Source of the DNA: Bacteroidales bacterium
GTDB lineage: Bacteria; Bacteroidota; Bacteroidia; Bacteroidales; Marinilabiliaceae
Assembly: GCA_015061285.1 (NCBI GenBank)
Contig: SUWW01000006.1
Location: forward strand, 124,001-188,000
Direction of reading: 5' to 3'
Length of the DNA: 64,000 nucleotides
Both the position numbers and the translations under genes were made by a program. Shown one piece after another: positions 26,981 through 37,100 of this stretch (position 1 is its first letter; the number at the start of each line of letters is the position of its first letter). The notes below the pieces were generated by a model. It made no database searches. It saw only the letters and a list, made by a program, of their open reading frames with translations, and was not told where the DNA came from.

Positions 26981-28480
26981 ATGATTAAATCTATACTTAT
27001 TGCAAACCGTGGCGAAATAGCCATTCGTATAGCGCGTACAGCACGACGAATGGGTATAAAAACCTTTGCCATTCGTACAAAGAAAGAACCCAATGCAGTA
27101 TATCTGCAGAAGGTAGATCAAATATTAGATTTTCCAGAGACCGATGGTAGCGTTCCTGAGTTTTTGGATATTCCGAACTTGGTGAAATTGGCTGTCGATA
27201 ATCATATCGAGTCGATGCACCCTGGATATGGATACCTCTCCGAGAATGCCGATTTTGCTAAAGCTTGTCGCGATGCCGGCGTGATCTTTATAGGCCCTTC
27301 GCCTGAGATTATTAAGGCTATGGGCGATAAGATTATTGCCAAAGAGATAGCACATCGAAGCAATGTGCCAATGCTTGGTGGCACTCATGGCGGCGTGCCT
27401 ACGGCAGAAGCAGCAATCGAACAAGCTAATTCGTTAGGTTATCCTGTAATTATAAAAGCAGCTTCGGGTGGTGGCGGTCGTGGTATGCGTATCTGCTGGA
27501 ACGAGAGCGAAGTGCCTCAAAACTTTGAACTCTGTACGGCCGAAGCAAAAACAGCCTTCAACGATCCTACTGTATTTATAGAGAAATATCTACAGAATCC
27601 TAAACATATCGAGTTCCAGATTGTTGCCGATAAGTTTGGTAATGTAGTTCACCTTGGCGAGCGTGAGTGCTCTATTCAACGTAAGCACCAAAAACTTATG
27701 GAGGAGGCTCCAAGTCCAGCACTCACCGACGAGCTTCGTGCTCGTATGGCCGATGCAGCAGTGCGTTTGGCTAAAGAGGCTCATTACGAGAGCCTCGGTA
27801 CCGTTGAGTTCCTTCTCGACGACAACCACAACTTCTTCTTCATGGAGATGAATACTCGTATTCAAGTTGAGCATCCTGTTACCGAAATGATTACAGGTCT
27901 CAATCTTGTAGAGCTTCAAATACTTATTGCTTCGGGCGAGCCATTGCCAATAGAGCAGAAAGATGTTCATTTGAATGGTTGGGCTATAGAATGCCGCATC
28001 AATGCAGAAGATGTTCAGTCGGGCTTCACTCCAAGCATAGGTATGATTAAGAACCTGCGCTTGCCATCCGATAATAATATCCGTATAGATAGTGGCGTGC
28101 GCATTGGCACCGAAATCACTCCATTCTTCGACTCTATGATAGCTAAATTGATAGTTCACGGCAAAGACCGCAACGATGCTATCAACCTTGCACTTCATTC
28201 AGTTGAGCATTTCCATGTTACTGGCGTACGCACAACAATTCCGTTCTGCAAAGCCGTTCTTCACAACGAAGTGTTCCGCTCGGGCAACTTCAATACCTCA
28301 TTCATTGAGAAAGATTTGCCATCACTCATATATAAAGAAGAGCACGAGGAACTCATAGCTGCGCTACTTGCTGTGGCTGCATACAATCGCGATAATGACT
28401 TTGTGCCCGATAATGAAGGTGTTGAGCAAGAGGCTGCAATGGACCCATGGGTATTGCAAAAGCGTATACGTCACCTATAA
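26981..28480 (+). CDS. biotin carboxylase subunit of acyl-CoA carboxylase
   Basis: 499-residue ATP-grasp enzyme that carboxylates biotin using ATP and bicarbonate. The N-terminal Rossmann part starts ILIANRGEIAIRIARTARRM. HPGYGYLSENADFA (~75), KAASGGGGRGMRI (glycine-rich ATP loop, ~165), RECSIQRKHQKLMEEAPS and EMNTRIQVEHPVTE (~290, catalytic Glu/Arg) are all intact. The C-terminal B-C domain ends around residue 450, with an extra ~45-residue tail. It starts 37 bp after the carboxyltransferase gene. Confidence 0.95.
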   Translation: MIKSILIANRGEIAIRIARTARRMGIKTFAIRTKKEPNAVYLQKVDQILDFPETDGSVPEFLDIPNLVKLAVDNHIESMHPGYGYLSENADFAKACRDAGVIFIGPSPEIIKAMGDKIIAKEIAHRSNVPMLGGTHGGVPTAEAAIEQANSLGYPVIIKAASGGGGRGMRICWNESEVPQNFELCTAEAKTAFNDPTVFIEKYLQNPKHIEFQIVADKFGNVVHLGERECSIQRKHQKLMEEAPSPALTDELRARMADAAVRLAKEAHYESLGTVEFLLDDNHNFFFMEMNTRIQVEHPVTEMITGLNLVELQILIASGEPLPIEQKDVHLNGWAIECRINAEDVQSGFTPSIGMIKNLRLPSDNNIRIDSGVRIGTEITPFFDSMIAKLIVHGKDRNDAINLALHSVEHFHVTGVRTTIPFCKAVLHNEVFRSGNFNTSFIEKDLPSLIYKEEHEELIAALLAVAAYNRDNDFVPDNEGVEQEAAMDPWVLQKRIRHL

Positions 28481-28494
28481 TCGAGAATACTATT

Positions 28495-29031
28495 ATGGAT
28501 AATATTAATATACAAAACCGCTCACTCATTGCTGTTGGTAGCGATGGCGAGACATACGAATTCCAAGTTCGTAATAGTTACGAATTCAGTACTAAAGGTC
28601 AGAAACTGAAAATCGAGCAGATTGAAGAGGCCGATGGTATACAAATTATTGGCTGCGAGGGCGTTCGTTACCCATACGAAATAGTATCGGTAAAGCAAAA
28701 CTGCTACGAAGTAATGGTTAACGGCGTTTGCTATCAGTTTACAATAGAGACGCCATTCTCGCTCAAGCGTCGTCAGATTTTGGCTGCTAATCGTCCTGTG
28801 AGCGACACAGAAGAGATTCATGCACCAATGCCTGGTAAGATTGTAGCTCTCCACGTCGAAGAGGGAAAAGAGGTCAATCAAGGTGATCCAATACTTGTGC
28901 TCGAAGCTATGAAGATGCAAAATACTCTCGCTTCGCCTATTAAGGGAACTGTAGTTGCCGTTAAGGTAAAAGAAGGTGCAAGCGTTGGCAAAGACGAACT
29001 ATTGGTAGAAATAAAACGTTCAAACGGATAG
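28495..29031 (+). CDS. biotin carboxyl carrier protein
   Basis: 178 residues from ATG 28495 (MDNINIQNRSLIAVG). A longer frame reaches back into the biotin carboxylase gene but its start is unlikely. The N-terminal half is beta-rich (a carboxylase-specific linker/BT domain). The C-terminal biotinyl domain (~108-178) carries the biotinylated Lys in LEAMKMQN and begins IHAPMPGKIVALHV. It completes the carboxylase with the two upstream genes. Terminator 40 bp downstream. Confidence 0.93.
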   Translation: MDNINIQNRSLIAVGSDGETYEFQVRNSYEFSTKGQKLKIEQIEEADGIQIIGCEGVRYPYEIVSVKQNCYEVMVNGVCYQFTIETPFSLKRRQILAANRPVSDTEEIHAPMPGKIVALHVEEGKEVNQGDPILVLEAMKMQNTLASPIKGTVVAVKVKEGASVGKDELLVEIKRSNG

Positions 29032-29070
29032 TTTTTCAACTTATCAACATTTGATAAACTGATAATAAAT

Positions 29071-29109
29071 ACGACGTGTAAGCATATATACTTGCATGTC
29101 GTTTTTTTT
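29071..29109 (+). terminator. terminator of the acyl-CoA carboxylase operon
   Basis: ACGACGTGTAAG pairs (with G-U pairs) to CTTGCATGTCGT around a 7-nt loop, followed by a run of eight T. Confidence 0.8.
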
Positions 29110-29141
29110 ACCGCATAACACTATATATATCGCACATCAAT

Positions 29142-30698
29142 ATGGCAAAACAAGTAAGACGAGCTTCTCAAGCGGCACTCGACTCTGTAGCTGCTACTGC
29201 TGCTCTTGGTGGTAAGATGCCACCGCAAGCTGTAGAAGTTGAAGATGCTGTGCTCGGCGCCATAATGCTCGACCAAGATGCCTTTCAAGACGTTGTAGAA
29301 ATACTAAAGCCTGAGCATTTCTATAAAGAGGTAAACCGCATCATTTTCAATGCAATGATGGAACTCAATAAGCGTATGTCGCCTATTGATATGATGACTC
29401 TTACTAATGAACTTAGTAATGAGGGAAACCTTGAAATTGTTGGCGGTCGTTCCTACCTCGTTAAGTTGACTTCCAACATGATTTCGGCTGTCAACGTAGA
29501 GCACCACGCACGTATAGTATTCCAGAAATACATACAACGATCGCTCATTGGCTTGGGTACGCGTATGCAAGAGACTGGCTACGACGACTCCAAAGATATT
29601 CAAGATATGCTCGACGAGGCAGAAAGTGGCCTTTTTGAGCTCTCGTCGGGTAGTTTGAAACGCGAAGTGAGCCAAGTTAGTCCTGTTATCGAGGAGGCTA
29701 TTGCTCAGATGAACGAGGCTTCGAAGCGAACCGATGGATTGAGTGGTATATCGAGCGGTTTTCCAAGCATTGATAAGGTCACGTCGGGTTGGCAGAAGTC
29801 TACTATGGTAGTTATAGCCGCGCGACCAGCGATGGGTAAAACGGCTTTTGTGCTTTCGATGGCGCGTAAGATGGCGGTGGAAAACAATCTTAGCGTTGCG
29901 ATATTCTCGCTCGAGATGTCGAACGTAGAATTGGTGAAACGTATGATGGTGGCGCAAACTGAAATACCGTCCGATAAGATTAAGAATGGACGCCTCGGAC
30001 CTGAAGACTGGCAGCAGTTCTATTTGCGCATCGATCAACTGAAGAATGCTAAAATCTTTGTAGACGATACGCCAGGTTTGTCTATATATGACCTCCGCGC
30101 AAAGTGCCGTATTCTCAAGAAGAAACATCAGATAGATATAATTATTATAGACTATTTGCAGCTTATGACGGCTGGTGGTGCGTTGCGTGCAGGAGGCAAC
30201 CGTCAGGAAGAGGTCTCTACTATTTCGCGAAACCTAAAGGGCTTGGCCAAAGAGCTTGAAATACCAGTTGTTGCGCTTAGTCAGTTGAACCGTAGTGTAG
30301 AGTCGCGACCTTCGCAAGGCAATGGCAACATAGGCGATTCGCATCGTCCGCAACTATCCGACCTCCGTGAATCGGGTGCCATAGAGCAAGATGCCGATAT
30401 GGTGTGCTTCCTCCATCGTCCTGAGTATTATAAGATTTATGAAGATGAAAATGGCAATGACCTTAGAGGTATCACCAATTTCATTATTGCTAAGCACCGT
30501 AGTGGTGCGCTCGAGGATATAAACTTGCGATTCCAGCCTGAACTTATCCGCTTCGAAGAGGCTTCGGCCGATTTGGCACGCCAATATCAGAGTGGACCAT
30601 CTAATACTCAAACTATTCAATCGCGCATGAATGATAGTAGCGGCGATTTGGGTGGCCCTGTACCTACTATTAGCTTCGAAAATGATGCTCCTTATTGA
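29142..30698 (+). CDS. dnaB: replicative DNA helicase DnaB
   Basis: 518-residue hexameric 5'-3' helicase of the replication fork. The N-terminal domain starts PPQAVEVEDAVLGAIMLD (~27-44). The RecA-like domain has Walker A ARPAMGKTAF (~228), Walker B IDIIIIDYLQLM (~330), LSQLNRSVESRP and the arginine-finger region LSDLRESGAIEQDAD. The tail is Ser/Gln/Asn-rich. TTATCAACA, a DnaA-box-like 9-mer, lies about 100 bp upstream of the start, before the terminator. Confidence 0.96.
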   Translation: MAKQVRRASQAALDSVAATAALGGKMPPQAVEVEDAVLGAIMLDQDAFQDVVEILKPEHFYKEVNRIIFNAMMELNKRMSPIDMMTLTNELSNEGNLEIVGGRSYLVKLTSNMISAVNVEHHARIVFQKYIQRSLIGLGTRMQETGYDDSKDIQDMLDEAESGLFELSSGSLKREVSQVSPVIEEAIAQMNEASKRTDGLSGISSGFPSIDKVTSGWQKSTMVVIAARPAMGKTAFVLSMARKMAVENNLSVAIFSLEMSNVELVKRMMVAQTEIPSDKIKNGRLGPEDWQQFYLRIDQLKNAKIFVDDTPGLSIYDLRAKCRILKKKHQIDIIIIDYLQLMTAGGALRAGGNRQEEVSTISRNLKGLAKELEIPVVALSQLNRSVESRPSQGNGNIGDSHRPQLSDLRESGAIEQDADMVCFLHRPEYYKIYEDENGNDLRGITNFIIAKHRSGALEDINLRFQPELIRFEEASADLARQYQSGPSNTQTIQSRMNDSSGDLGGPVPTISFENDAPY

Positions 30699-30861
30699 TT
30701 AGGGGAGAGGAGTTGAAAATTGATGGTAATGTGTGGCGCGTAGAGACTTTTTATGAAGCCTGATTTATATGTACATACGGTGTATGTATGCTATAAATAT
30801 GACAACCCAACATTAGAAAAAATCTGTTCAAAATCTGAGTTGTCTGTGTTCTTCGAAATTT

Positions 30862-31830
30862 CTAAGGAATATATACCTCAAGCAGCTTCGATTCCATTCT
30901 GGGCGTAATCTTCACGCCATTCATGCATGCTGGAATAAGTAGCGTTTGCCCAAAGTCGAGAGTGTATGTCTCGTTTATGGTTACGCCGCCTTCTACGCAC
31001 ATAAGTATTACGAAACTATCGATGCTTGTGTAGTCGCGCTGGATGGCGTTGGAAATTTTTATAATGCCAGTGTTGAAATATTTGCAGTCGATGAGCTTAG
31101 TGCAGCTGTCGTTGGTTAGCTGATAGCCTATTTTGCCAGTGTCTATATCGTTGAAATCTAAGGCTCTACTTGCTTTCTCGATGTGCAGTTCGCGACCTTT
31201 GCCATTAGAGTCCACACGGTTGTAGTCGAACACGCGGTATGTAATATCCGAAGTCTGCTGAATTTCGGCCACCATCACCCCTTTACCTATGCCATGGATA
31301 TGGCCTGAAGGAATGAAAAACACATCGCCAGTTTTCACTGGCACAGTATTCAGCACATCTAAAAAACGGCCGTCGTTTACAAGCGTATTGTATTGTGCCG
31401 AATCTATCTTCTTGGAAAAACCGCTTATTAAGTTGCCGCCCTTGTCCGAAGCCATCACGTACCACATTTCTGTTTTGCCATTGCATCCGTGAAGTGCCTG
31501 CGCCATTTCGTTGTTGGGGTGCACCTGTACGGAGAGGTTGTCGTTGGCGTCGATAAATTTTATTAGCAATGGAAATTCGCATCCGTATTCGTCCATTACG
31601 GATTGTCCCATTAGTTCGGCGCCAAATGTTGTGATGATTTCGTTGAGCGATTTGCCTGCCAATGCACCATTTGTAACTACAGATATATCGCCCTCTACGC
31701 CCGAAATTTCCCAACTCTCGCCGCCGTTGGATAACAGACCGAAATCTTTGCCAAGCAGCGTGTTGAGGCGATGTCCGCCCCAAATTTTATCTTTTATTAT
31801 AGGTCGAAATGAGAGTGGGTATAGTTCCAT
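30862..31830 (-). CDS. manA: mannose-6-phosphate isomerase, class I
   Basis: 322-residue cupin-fold zinc enzyme that interconverts mannose-6-phosphate and fructose-6-phosphate. The zinc site is read in LSVQVHPNNEMA (Gln, His), GKTEMWYVM (Glu) and IPSGHIHGIG (His). Length and motifs match the short Bacillus-type ManA. It is convergent with dnaB and downstream of asnA, separated from asnA by a hairpin. Confidence 0.92.
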   Translation of the reverse strand: MELYPLSFRPIIKDKIWGGHRLNTLLGKDFGLLSNGGESWEISGVEGDISVVTNGALAGKSLNEIITTFGAELMGQSVMDEYGCEFPLLIKFIDANDNLSVQVHPNNEMAQALHGCNGKTEMWYVMASDKGGNLISGFSKKIDSAQYNTLVNDGRFLDVLNTVPVKTGDVFFIPSGHIHGIGKGVMVAEIQQTSDITYRVFDYNRVDSNGKGRELHIEKASRALDFNDIDTGKIGYQLTNDSCTKLIDCKYFNTGIIKISNAIQRDYTSIDSFVILMCVEGGVTINETYTLDFGQTLLIPACMNGVKITPRMESKLLEVYIP

Positions 31831-31875
31831 ACTTATGCCATTTTTAGCGGTTGTTCAAAAATATGCATAAATAGA

Positions 31876-31917
31876 AAGACAACATGCTCGAAAACCTCAA
31901 ACATGTTGTCTTTTTTT
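31876..31917. terminator. hairpin terminator between asnA and manA
   Basis: AAGACAACATG and CATGTTGTCTT form an 11-bp stem with a 14-nt loop. A T-run follows on the plus strand and a weaker one on the minus strand. Its position after the asnA stop suggests termination of asnA. Confidence 0.7.
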
Positions 31918-31942
31918 ATGTAAATATTGTCAACTAATTCTC

Positions 31943-32980
31943 TTAGATGAGCGGAATGTTGTTTTTAGCGCAGCAAGCTCGTTGATCTTCAGGCCAAATG
32001 CTCGACTGAATTTCACCGATATGAGCTTTGCGAAGGAAGAACATACAGAGACGCGACTGACCAATGCCACCGCCTATCGACAGAGGTAATTCGTCGTTGA
32101 GAAGGCGTTTGTGGAAGTAGAGATTTTTGCGCTCTTCAAGACCTCGCAGTTTCAACTGACGTAGCAAAGCCTCCTTGTCGACGCGAATACCCATAGAACT
32201 GAGCTCAAATGAGCGTTCGATGGTATTGTTCCAAACAATGATGTCGCCATTCAAACCGAACTCGCCTTTGCTGTTAGGCGTTGTCCAATCGTCGTAGTCG
32301 GGAGCGCGCCCATCGTGTGGTTCTCCGTTTTTCAATGGTCCGCCAATTCCCTCTATAAATACGGCACCATATTTCTTGGCTATTAGGTTCTCGCGCTCGT
32401 GTGGAGTCTTGTCGGGGTAGAGCTCAAGAAGTTTTTCGGCACTTATAATATGTATCTCCTCAGGGAGTACGGGTTTTATTTGAGGGAAACGTTCATACAC
32501 AACAAATTCGGTTCGACGAATCACTGCATAAATACGTTTTACAATAGCTTCGAGATATTCCACGTTGCGGTCTTCTTGACCTATGGTAGCTTCCCAATCC
32601 CATTGATCTACGTACAACGAATGAATATTGTCCAAATCTTCGTCGGCACGAATGGCATTCATATCGGTGTAGATGCCATAGCCGCGCTCTATGCCGTAGT
32701 CGGCAAGTATTGTGCGTTTCCATTTAGCTAACGAATGAACTACTTCTGCCTTTTGATCGTCTAACGCTTTTATTGGGAACGTCACGGCACGTTCTACGCC
32801 GTTCAAATCATCGTTCAAGCCTGTGCCCTTCAAAACGAAAAGTGGTGCTGTTACGCGGCGCAGACGCAACTCGGCTGATAAGTTTTTCTGAAAGAAATCC
32901 TTTATGTTTTCTATTCCCAATTCGGTCTCTCTAAGGTCGAGAAGTGATTTGTAGCCTTTTGGTATTATGAGTGCTGACAT
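31943..32980 (-). CDS. asnA: aspartate--ammonia ligase
   Basis: 345-residue ammonia-dependent asparagine synthetase (class II aminoacyl-tRNA-synthetase fold), making asparagine and AMP from aspartate, ammonia and ATP. Family blocks: VDQWDWEATI (~125), FIEGIGGPLKNGEPHDGRAPDYDDW (seen around residue 230), LNGDIIVWN and LPLSIGGGIGQSRLCMFFL (~300). Full length. Monocistronic, with a promoter box 50-60 bp upstream. Confidence 0.95.
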   Translation of the reverse strand: MSALIIPKGYKSLLDLRETELGIENIKDFFQKNLSAELRLRRVTAPLFVLKGTGLNDDLNGVERAVTFPIKALDDQKAEVVHSLAKWKRTILADYGIERGYGIYTDMNAIRADEDLDNIHSLYVDQWDWEATIGQEDRNVEYLEAIVKRIYAVIRRTEFVVYERFPQIKPVLPEEIHIISAEKLLELYPDKTPHERENLIAKKYGAVFIEGIGGPLKNGEPHDGRAPDYDDWTTPNSKGEFGLNGDIIVWNNTIERSFELSSMGIRVDKEALLRQLKLRGLEERKNLYFHKRLLNDELPLSIGGGIGQSRLCMFFLRKAHIGEIQSSIWPEDQRACCAKNNIPLI

Positions 32981-33031
32981 TTATTATCAGATTATTGTTT
33001 TGTTGATTACGATTTTTACGATAATGCGCAG

Positions 33032-33039
33032 CAAAGGTA
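33032..33039 (-). promoter_or_regulatory. -7 box of asnA promoter
   Basis: TACCTTTG on the minus strand, with TTCG (one mismatch to TTTG) about 19 bp further upstream. Confidence 0.5.
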
Positions 33040-33175
33040 ACAGATTATATTATAAAAGCGAATTTTACATCGTTATTTATAAGTTTATTGCTTCGTAGTC
33101 TATCGTTTTATATCTCAATAAAATAAGTTGTACATTTACAACACTTCATATATATACATTGGAATTGTGAAAACT

Positions 33176-34162
33176 ATGCGTGTTACCTTAGCTTCATTTT
33201 GTGCGCTACTTGCGCTAAATAGCTGTCAGTCACTTTATAATACTACGTCCTATACTACTGTTCGCTACGAGCAACTTTGCCCAGCGTATTATACTTTGCC
33301 CACCGATGTAGATAGTGTCTTGGTGGTCGATTGTTCGCAATTTGTGCCCACCGACGAAGCAGCCAAACATATGTCGGCGCAAGTTTGTAGCTATTTATCT
33401 TCGGCTCTTAATCAAAGTAGTTATATATATGCTTTGCTTTGTCAGCAACGTTTTGGCTATGCCGAGTTGCGCGATAAGGCCGATTCTCTCTGTAGTAGCT
33501 ATTCCAAGAAAGCTATCATAGCATTACGCCGTTTCGATTATTCCTATTCGACCGAAGGCACCGAAATGTTGGGTGAACCCTATGTCAATTTTCGCCGATA
33601 TTTATCTACATGTGCAACATTTTCAATAGTTATGCCTGATGGCAGTGCTCGCGATTTCGAACAACGCAATGACACTCTCGCTTCTACTTGCATTGCAGAG
33701 TCGGCTGCCGATGCAGCACAACAATTGCCATCATTGAAAGTGCTTTGCCCCGAAGCTGCAGAGAATCTTGCACACTCGTTCGCTCATCAACTTGTGCCTG
33801 CATGGGAAAGGGTGTCGCGTCCGATATTGATTGGTGCTCCTGTAAAAGAGTTTATGAGTGCTTCGGAATGGGTTAGTAGCAACAATTGGGATAATGCGCG
33901 CGATTTGTGGCTTCAAATCTATTCGCAAGGGAATGCTATGCAAAAAGCTCTCGCTGCATACAATATGGCTGTATATTTCGAGCATGCCACCGACATTGAA
34001 ATGGCTCTATTGTGGTGCTCTAAGTCGCTCGACCATTTTGAAGACCCCTCGGTGACGAATGCCGATGTAGAGAAAAATACGGCTGCTAATCTTTTCAAAA
34101 TTCTTGTTCAGCGTTCTGATGAAGTCTATTTGCTCGACAAGCAGATGAATGCCGAACAATAA
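33176..34162 (+). CDS. lipoprotein, DUF6340-like
   Basis: 328 residues from ATG 33176. The upstream in-frame ATG at 33128 would add a tyrosine-rich stretch and spoil the signal peptide. The lipobox is LALNSC (Cys ~16). A conserved N-terminal part (YEQLCPAYYTLPTDVDSVLVVD) and a C-terminal helical repeat region (DLWLQIYSQGNAMQKALAAYNMAVYFE) with TPR character fit the Bacteroidota DUF6340 family (moderate). Function unknown. It ends 13 bp before the next gene's start, so it is co-transcribed with the S13-GH13 fusion. Confidence 0.6.
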   Translation: MRVTLASFCALLALNSCQSLYNTTSYTTVRYEQLCPAYYTLPTDVDSVLVVDCSQFVPTDEAAKHMSAQVCSYLSSALNQSSYIYALLCQQRFGYAELRDKADSLCSSYSKKAIIALRRFDYSYSTEGTEMLGEPYVNFRRYLSTCATFSIVMPDGSARDFEQRNDTLASTCIAESAADAAQQLPSLKVLCPEAAENLAHSFAHQLVPAWERVSRPILIGAPVKEFMSASEWVSSNNWDNARDLWLQIYSQGNAMQKALAAYNMAVYFEHATDIEMALLWCSKSLDHFEDPSVTNADVEKNTAANLFKILVQRSDEVYLLDKQMNAEQ

Positions 34163-34175
34163 TGCATTTGATGTT

Positions 34176-37100
34176 ATGAAGCGCACTCTCTATACATTGC
34201 TGTTGCTATTGTTGCCTTTGCATTGTGCGTTGGCTCAAGACGATTTGAGTGAAGTGGGTCATACGTATGTATGCTCTATTGTCGATTTGCATACTGGCAA
34301 ATCTGTCTATACCTACGATGCCAATCGCAAAGTGACCCCCGCATCGCTAACTAAATTATTTACCACGGCTGCTGCTATCTCAACACTTGGGCCAAATGCG
34401 ACGATAAACACTCCAGTATACTACAACAAAGAGACCTTTACGCTCACCATAGTTGGTAAGGCTGACGTTACGCTTGGTTCTCGCTATTTTTCTGAATACA
34501 GCATCGATGTCTTCGCACAGCAATTGGCGTCAGAACTCGCAAAGCGCAATATAGTCAGCATTCGAAATCTTGTTTTTGAATATGGTTATATCAGCGAACG
34601 ACCAATGGCTTCGCATCGTTTGCGCTGCGATGAGGCTAACTATTTTGGCGCCATTCCAACCGATTTTACCTATGCCGATAATACACTTGCTATCACATTG
34701 GAGTCTCCGCGCGGCATAGGTTCTGAATGCAAAGTGATTGATGTTGTGCCATCGATAGGCGACAAGGTGCGTAGTTTTGTAACTACATATACAAAAAATG
34801 GTGATAGCGCCTACGTATATTTCAATGACGATGGAACGTTGCTTCTCGATGGTCATATACCCTGTGCTAAAGGCAAGTTTGTGGTTAAGGCGGCAAATAA
34901 CACTACACCAGAGCAGTTTGCAAGTGCTTTTACGTCTGCCTTGAAGTCTAAAGGCATTAGTGTGTCTAAAAGCGAGGTCGCTGTAGACTCCAAAAATCGG
35001 GGTGAACTTGTGTATAAATACGAATCACCACAAATTTCAGCCATTGCTACTCAAACGAATCGTCACAGTGTAAATCTTTTTGCAGATGCGCTATTGTTGC
35101 ATTTAGGAGGCAAATCGTCTACTACGTGGAATGCAGGAGTGAAGGCGCTGAAATCTTTTTGCAATAAGAATGGCATCTACAATGTCAAGTTTACCGATGG
35201 CAGCGGGTTGTCTCCTATAAATGAAGTCACAGCTCGCGACATGACCAATTTGCTTGTAGCTATGCACAATTCACCTTATGCTGATGCGTATGAACGAACA
35301 TTGGCGGTGAGTGGTGCAGAAGGAACGCTTAGTAATTTTGGTCGAGGAACGTGGCTTGAGCACAATTTCAGAGGAAAAACTGGCTCCATGGAAGGCGTGT
35401 ATGGCATTGCGGGTATATTTACATATAAAGGACGTAGCTATGCCGCATGTCAAATAGTCAATCACGCCACATCATCGCGAAGAGAATTGCGTGATATGCT
35501 GCAAAATAAATTGCTGAAAATAATGAAGCAATATGCAGATCAGCCCACGCCCTCTGTGTCGAATTCTGAAGTTAGTAATATAAAATATCACTATATGAAA
35601 CCGGTTATTTATCAGATGTTTACGAGATTGTTTGGTAATACAAATTCAACTCGTAAGCACAATGGAACAATAGAAGAAAATGGCTGTGGAAAACTAAACG
35701 ATATCAACGATGCAGCCCTTGAATCTCTCAAGAGCCTTGGCATTACGCATGTGTGGTATACGGGTGTTATACGTCATGCGTCTACCACACACTATCCGTT
35801 TATGACCCAACATATGAATGCCAATGTGGTTAAGGGTAAAGCTGGAAGTCCCTATGCAATATGCGATTACTATGACGTAGATCCCGATTTGGCAGTAGAC
35901 GTCGATAATAGACTTGATGAGTTCAAGCAACTTATAGAGCGAACACATTTGCATGGAATGAAGGTGATAATCGATTTTGTGCCAAATCATGTTGCGCGTT
36001 GCTACCACTCAGAAGTAAAATCGGTGCAGTTTGGCGAAAATGACGATACAACGGTCGTTTTTGCTCCCAATAACAACTTCTATTATCAAGTGGGTCAACC
36101 ATTTCAGTCGCCCGTTAGCAATCTTGATGAGGCTTATGTAGAAAATCCAGCTAAAGCGAGTGGCAACGATGCTTTTACCACTACACCCAATGTGAATGAT
36201 TGGTATGAAACGGTAAAACTTAATTATGGGGTTGACTATCGAGATGGCTCTAAGCATTTTTCGCCCACGCCCGACACATGGCTCAAAATGCGCGACATAT
36301 TGCGCTATTGGGTGTCGATGGGTGTCGATGGTTTTCGTGTAGATATGGTCGAAATGGTCCCTGCTGAATTTTGGAGATGGGTGATTTCGCAAATTACTAT
36401 GGTGCACCCACATGTGATATTTATAGGTGAAGCTTACGATATGAATAAGTATAGAGACTATATATCGGCTGGCTTCAATTATCTATACGATAAGGTGAAC
36501 TTCTATGATGTTGTTCGTGGTGTTTTGGCTGGTGGGCATAATGCGCAAGAGATAGCCAACACTTGGCGACGCACACAAGATATTAATAAAAACATGCTTT
36601 ACTTCATGGAGAATCATGACGAACAACGCATTGCATCTGATTATTTTGCTGGAGATGCCAATAAGGCTAAACCTGCTATGATGTTGGCGGCATTGTTGTC
36701 GCGTGGTGCAACGATGGTATACTTTGGTCAAGAACTCGGCGAAAAAGGCATGGACAACGAAGGCTTTAGCGGCTGCGATGGTCGAACAACCATATTCGAC
36801 TATTGGGGCATTCAGAGTGTTCAACAGTGGGTGGGTAATCATACATACGATGAAGAAAAATTGCCTGACGAAACACGCAACTTGCGTCAGTGGTATGCTA
36901 AACTATTGAACCTGCTCAATAAGGAAGAGGCTCTTGCATATGGAGAGATTTATGATTTGATGATGTCGAGTCAGCATGTTTCGGTCGATTCTTCGAAGAT
37001 ATACGCCTTTGTGCGCTACTATGACAAGCGCAGATTTTTGGTGGCTGTGAATTTTGCCGATCATCGACAACATATCAATTTGCGTATCCCACATGAAGTC